Shown piece by piece: positions 62,590 to 64,000 of a stretch of DNA of 64,000 nucleotides. The position numbers and the translations under genes are program-made. The notes under the pieces were generated by a model. That model did no database searches. It saw only the letters and a list, made by a program, of their open reading frames with translations, and was not told where the DNA came from. Source of the stretch: Rhizobium sp. P32RR-XVIII (GTDB lineage Bacteria; Pseudomonadota; Alphaproteobacteria; Rhizobiales; Rhizobiaceae); the NCBI RefSeq assembly GCF_012641395.1, contig NZ_JABAIH010000002.1, positions 1-64,000 on the forward strand, read 5' to 3'. Numbering within the stretch: position 1 is the first letter of the stretch; each line of letters begins with the position of its first letter.

Positions 62590-62713
62590 CGGGTTGACGG
62601 GGCGATTGCCGGCAGCGTCATAGCGGTCGTGCTCCCCTTCTCCCCAGTTGCGGGAAGGGGATATTGCCGCCGGGAACACGCAAGTTTCACTTCCCTTTTT
62701 CGGCGGAATATAC

Positions 62714-62727
62714 TATACCCCCCTATA
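62714..62727. promoter_or_regulatory. Probable DmeR operator
   Basis: TATA-CCCCCC-TATA, an A/T-flanked run of six C, lies 18 bases before the dmeR start. RcnR/DmeR proteins are known to bind G/C-tract sites of this form. Symmetry is seen; binding is inferred. Confidence 0.7.
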
Positions 62728-62744
62728 TTAAATTGAAGGCTGCC

Positions 62745-63017
62745 ATGTCCCACACGACCCACCAGAAGAAGAAGCTCATCGCCCGCGTCAGCCGTCTCAA
62801 GGGGCAACTCGAGGCCGTCGAAAGGGCGTTGGAGGCCGAGCGTCCCTGCGGCGACATCCTGCAGCTGCTGGCCTCGATCCGCGGCGCGCTGAACGGGCTG
62901 ACGGGCGAGGTGCTGGACGATCACCTGCACGAACACGTGCTGCAGGCCGCCGACGAAGCGGCGCGGACACAGGCGGTCGGGGAAATTTCGGAAGTGCTGC
63001 GGACCTACATCCGCTGA
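62745..63017 (+). CDS. dmeR: DmeR, RcnR/CsoR-family nickel/cobalt-responsive repressor
   Basis: 90 residues from the ATG at 62745. All four RcnR metal ligands are in place: H3, C35, H60 and H64. It is all-helical (KKKLIARVSRLKGQLEAVER) without a helix-turn-helix, as in the CsoR/RcnR family. It represses the dmeRF operon until nickel or cobalt binds. Its own start lies just after the C-tract operator, and dmeF follows 21 bases later. The identification rests on the ligand set plus gene order. Confidence 0.92.
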   Translation: MSHTTHQKKKLIARVSRLKGQLEAVERALEAERPCGDILQLLASIRGALNGLTGEVLDDHLHEHVLQAADEAARTQAVGEISEVLRTYIR

Positions 63018-63038
63018 CGGGAATCGAAGGAGCGCGCG

Positions 63039-63998
63039 ATGAGCGCACGAATGCTGGAACATGAACACGTCTTCCTCGGGGCCGACCACGAGCGCAACGA
63101 GCGCCGCGTCTGGTTCGTGATCGCCCTGACGGCGGTGATGATGGTCGTCGAAATCGGCGCCGGCACATATTACGGCTCCATGGCGCTCGTCGCTGACGGC
63201 TGGCATATGTCGACGCACGCAAGCGCGCTTCTGATCTCCGCCGTTGCCTATCTCTATGCACGCAGGCAGGCGCGCAATCCCCGGTTCACCTTCGGCACCG
63301 GCAAGCTCGGCGATCTGGCGGGATTTGCGAGCGCCATCATTCTCGCCATGATCGCGCTGCTGATGGCCTGGGAGAGCTTCGTGCGCATCACCCATCCGGT
63401 GCCGATCAGCTTCGCGCAGGCCATCGGCGTTGCCGTCGTCGGTCTCGCGGTCAATCTTGCCAGCGCCTGGCTGCTCAAGGACGACCACCATCACCACGGT
63501 CACGATCATGGTCACAGCCACCATCATGACCATCATCATCACGGCGACCACGCCCACCATGGCGGGGCAGCCGACAACAATCTGCGCGCCGCCTACATCC
63601 ATGTCATCGCCGATGCGCTGACCTCGGTGCTCGCGATTGCCGCGCTGTCTTTCGGCAGCATCTACGGCTGGCTTTGGCTCGATCCGCTGATGGGGATTGT
63701 CGGTGGCATTATCATCGCACAGTGGTCCTGGGGCCTGATGAAGTCCTCCGGCCGCGTGCTTCTCGATGTGATTGCCGATGGGGAAGATCTCCCCGACGAA
63801 ATCCGCCAGGTGATCGAAGCCGGCGGCGACCGGATCACGGACCTGCATGTCTGGCAAGTCGGTCCCGGCCACCACGCCGCCATCGTCGCCGTCACAACCT
63901 CCGAGTCGCGCGAGCCCGCCTTCTATCGGGCGAAGCTGGAAGAGCTCCATGAGCTTTCGCATGTCACCGTCGAGGTCACCCAGCTGCAGGCGGCTTGA
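63039..63998 (+). CDS. dmeF: DmeF, cation diffusion facilitator for Co/Ni
   Basis: 319 residues; the stop lies two bases before the window end, so the gene is complete. Six membrane helices carry the metal-site motifs HMSTHASAL (helix 2) and HVIADALTSVL (helix 5). Between helices 4 and 5 lies a His-rich cytoplasmic loop (HHHHGHDHGHSHHHDHHHHG) typical of DmeF. It exports cobalt and nickel using the proton gradient. Ribosome-binding site GAAGGAG. Co-transcribed with dmeR. Confidence 0.95.
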   Translation: MSARMLEHEHVFLGADHERNERRVWFVIALTAVMMVVEIGAGTYYGSMALVADGWHMSTHASALLISAVAYLYARRQARNPRFTFGTGKLGDLAGFASAIILAMIALLMAWESFVRITHPVPISFAQAIGVAVVGLAVNLASAWLLKDDHHHHGHDHGHSHHHDHHHHGDHAHHGGAADNNLRAAYIHVIADALTSVLAIAALSFGSIYGWLWLDPLMGIVGGIIIAQWSWGLMKSSGRVLLDVIADGEDLPDEIRQVIEAGGDRITDLHVWQVGPGHHAAIVAVTTSESREPAFYRAKLEELHELSHVTVEVTQLQAA

Positions 63999-64000
63999 TT

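Noticed and set aside
62397..63962. 521-codon open frame antisense to dmeRF
   Set aside because: Its His/Asp-rich content mirrors the His-rich dmeF codons; sense genes are certain.
1..64000. CRISPR arrays or intact insertion sequences
   Set aside because: No regularly spaced repeats and no transposase reading frame were found on either strand.

Overview
The window reads as chromosomal DNA of a Rhizobiaceae alphaproteobacterium (Ensifer/Sinorhizobium or Rhizobium type; the genus is not fixed). The basis is high GC, Rhizobium-style intergenic repeats (a RIME-like palindrome, a 103-108 bp CTAAAGC...GCTTTAG element, and degenerate copies of the repeat that gives spurious MSALGQ/FGPK reading frames), a dmeRF nickel/cobalt operon, BTLCP and GCG_CRPN proteins, and many LysR regulators. 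There is no rRNA, CRISPR array, intact transposase or prophage. One tRNA gene, Ala(CGC), is present.

Layout. 1-12.8 kb: the 3' part of a giant VCBS/RTX adhesin, a GGDEF-fold protein that has lost its catalytic residues, a type I secretion operon (TolC-like, LapB-like ABC, HlyD-like) ending in an RHH-PAS-like gene, a LapG-like periplasmic cysteine protease and a periplasmic-binding lipoprotein. This resembles a Lap biofilm-adhesin system without a recognisable LapD. 13-29.6 kb: two paralogous arylsulfatases with small partners, around an accessory stretch with a LysR gene, a truncated alcohol dehydrogenase, an MFS pump and a cupin, hypothetical genes, an ABC-F ATPase with an apparent leader peptide, a HerA-like ATPase and a small helical protein. 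29.7-40.2 kb: metabolic genes (aldehyde dehydrogenase, zwf, tam, isochorismatase-type hydrolase, patatin, zinc alcohol dehydrogenase, branched-chain aminotransferase), two LysR regulators and a parDE toxin-antitoxin pair. 40.3-50.7 kb: tRNA-Ala, MFS, SnoaL-like, VOC, TauE/SafE, small exported proteins, a three-gene envelope/coiled-coil operon, sodB and an amino-acid-binding protein. 50.7-64 kb: a small scar region with a hairpin, a truncated gene start and direct repeats, then two hydrolases, AraC/SDR and WYL/LysE pairs, two cytochromes c, a PhyH-like oxygenase, DJ-1/PfpI, GNAT, a phospholipase D-like enzyme and dmeR-dmeF.

Most notable: (i) a 24-codon reading frame with a near-perfect Shine-Dalgarno sequence, an Arg-X-Arg motif and a terminal hairpin lies upstream of the ABC-F gene, and the ABC-F ribosome-binding region can pair with sequence just after that frame, as in drug-sensing attenuators; (ii) the Lap-like locus has a degenerate GGDEF protein whose start codon is bracketed by a perfect inverted repeat, plus an RHH-PAS gene inside the secretion operon; (iii) a filament-like coiled-coil protein, a membrane coiled-coil protein and a periplasmic ClpP-fold protein form one operon of unknown function. 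All function calls come from reading motifs; no database search was run.
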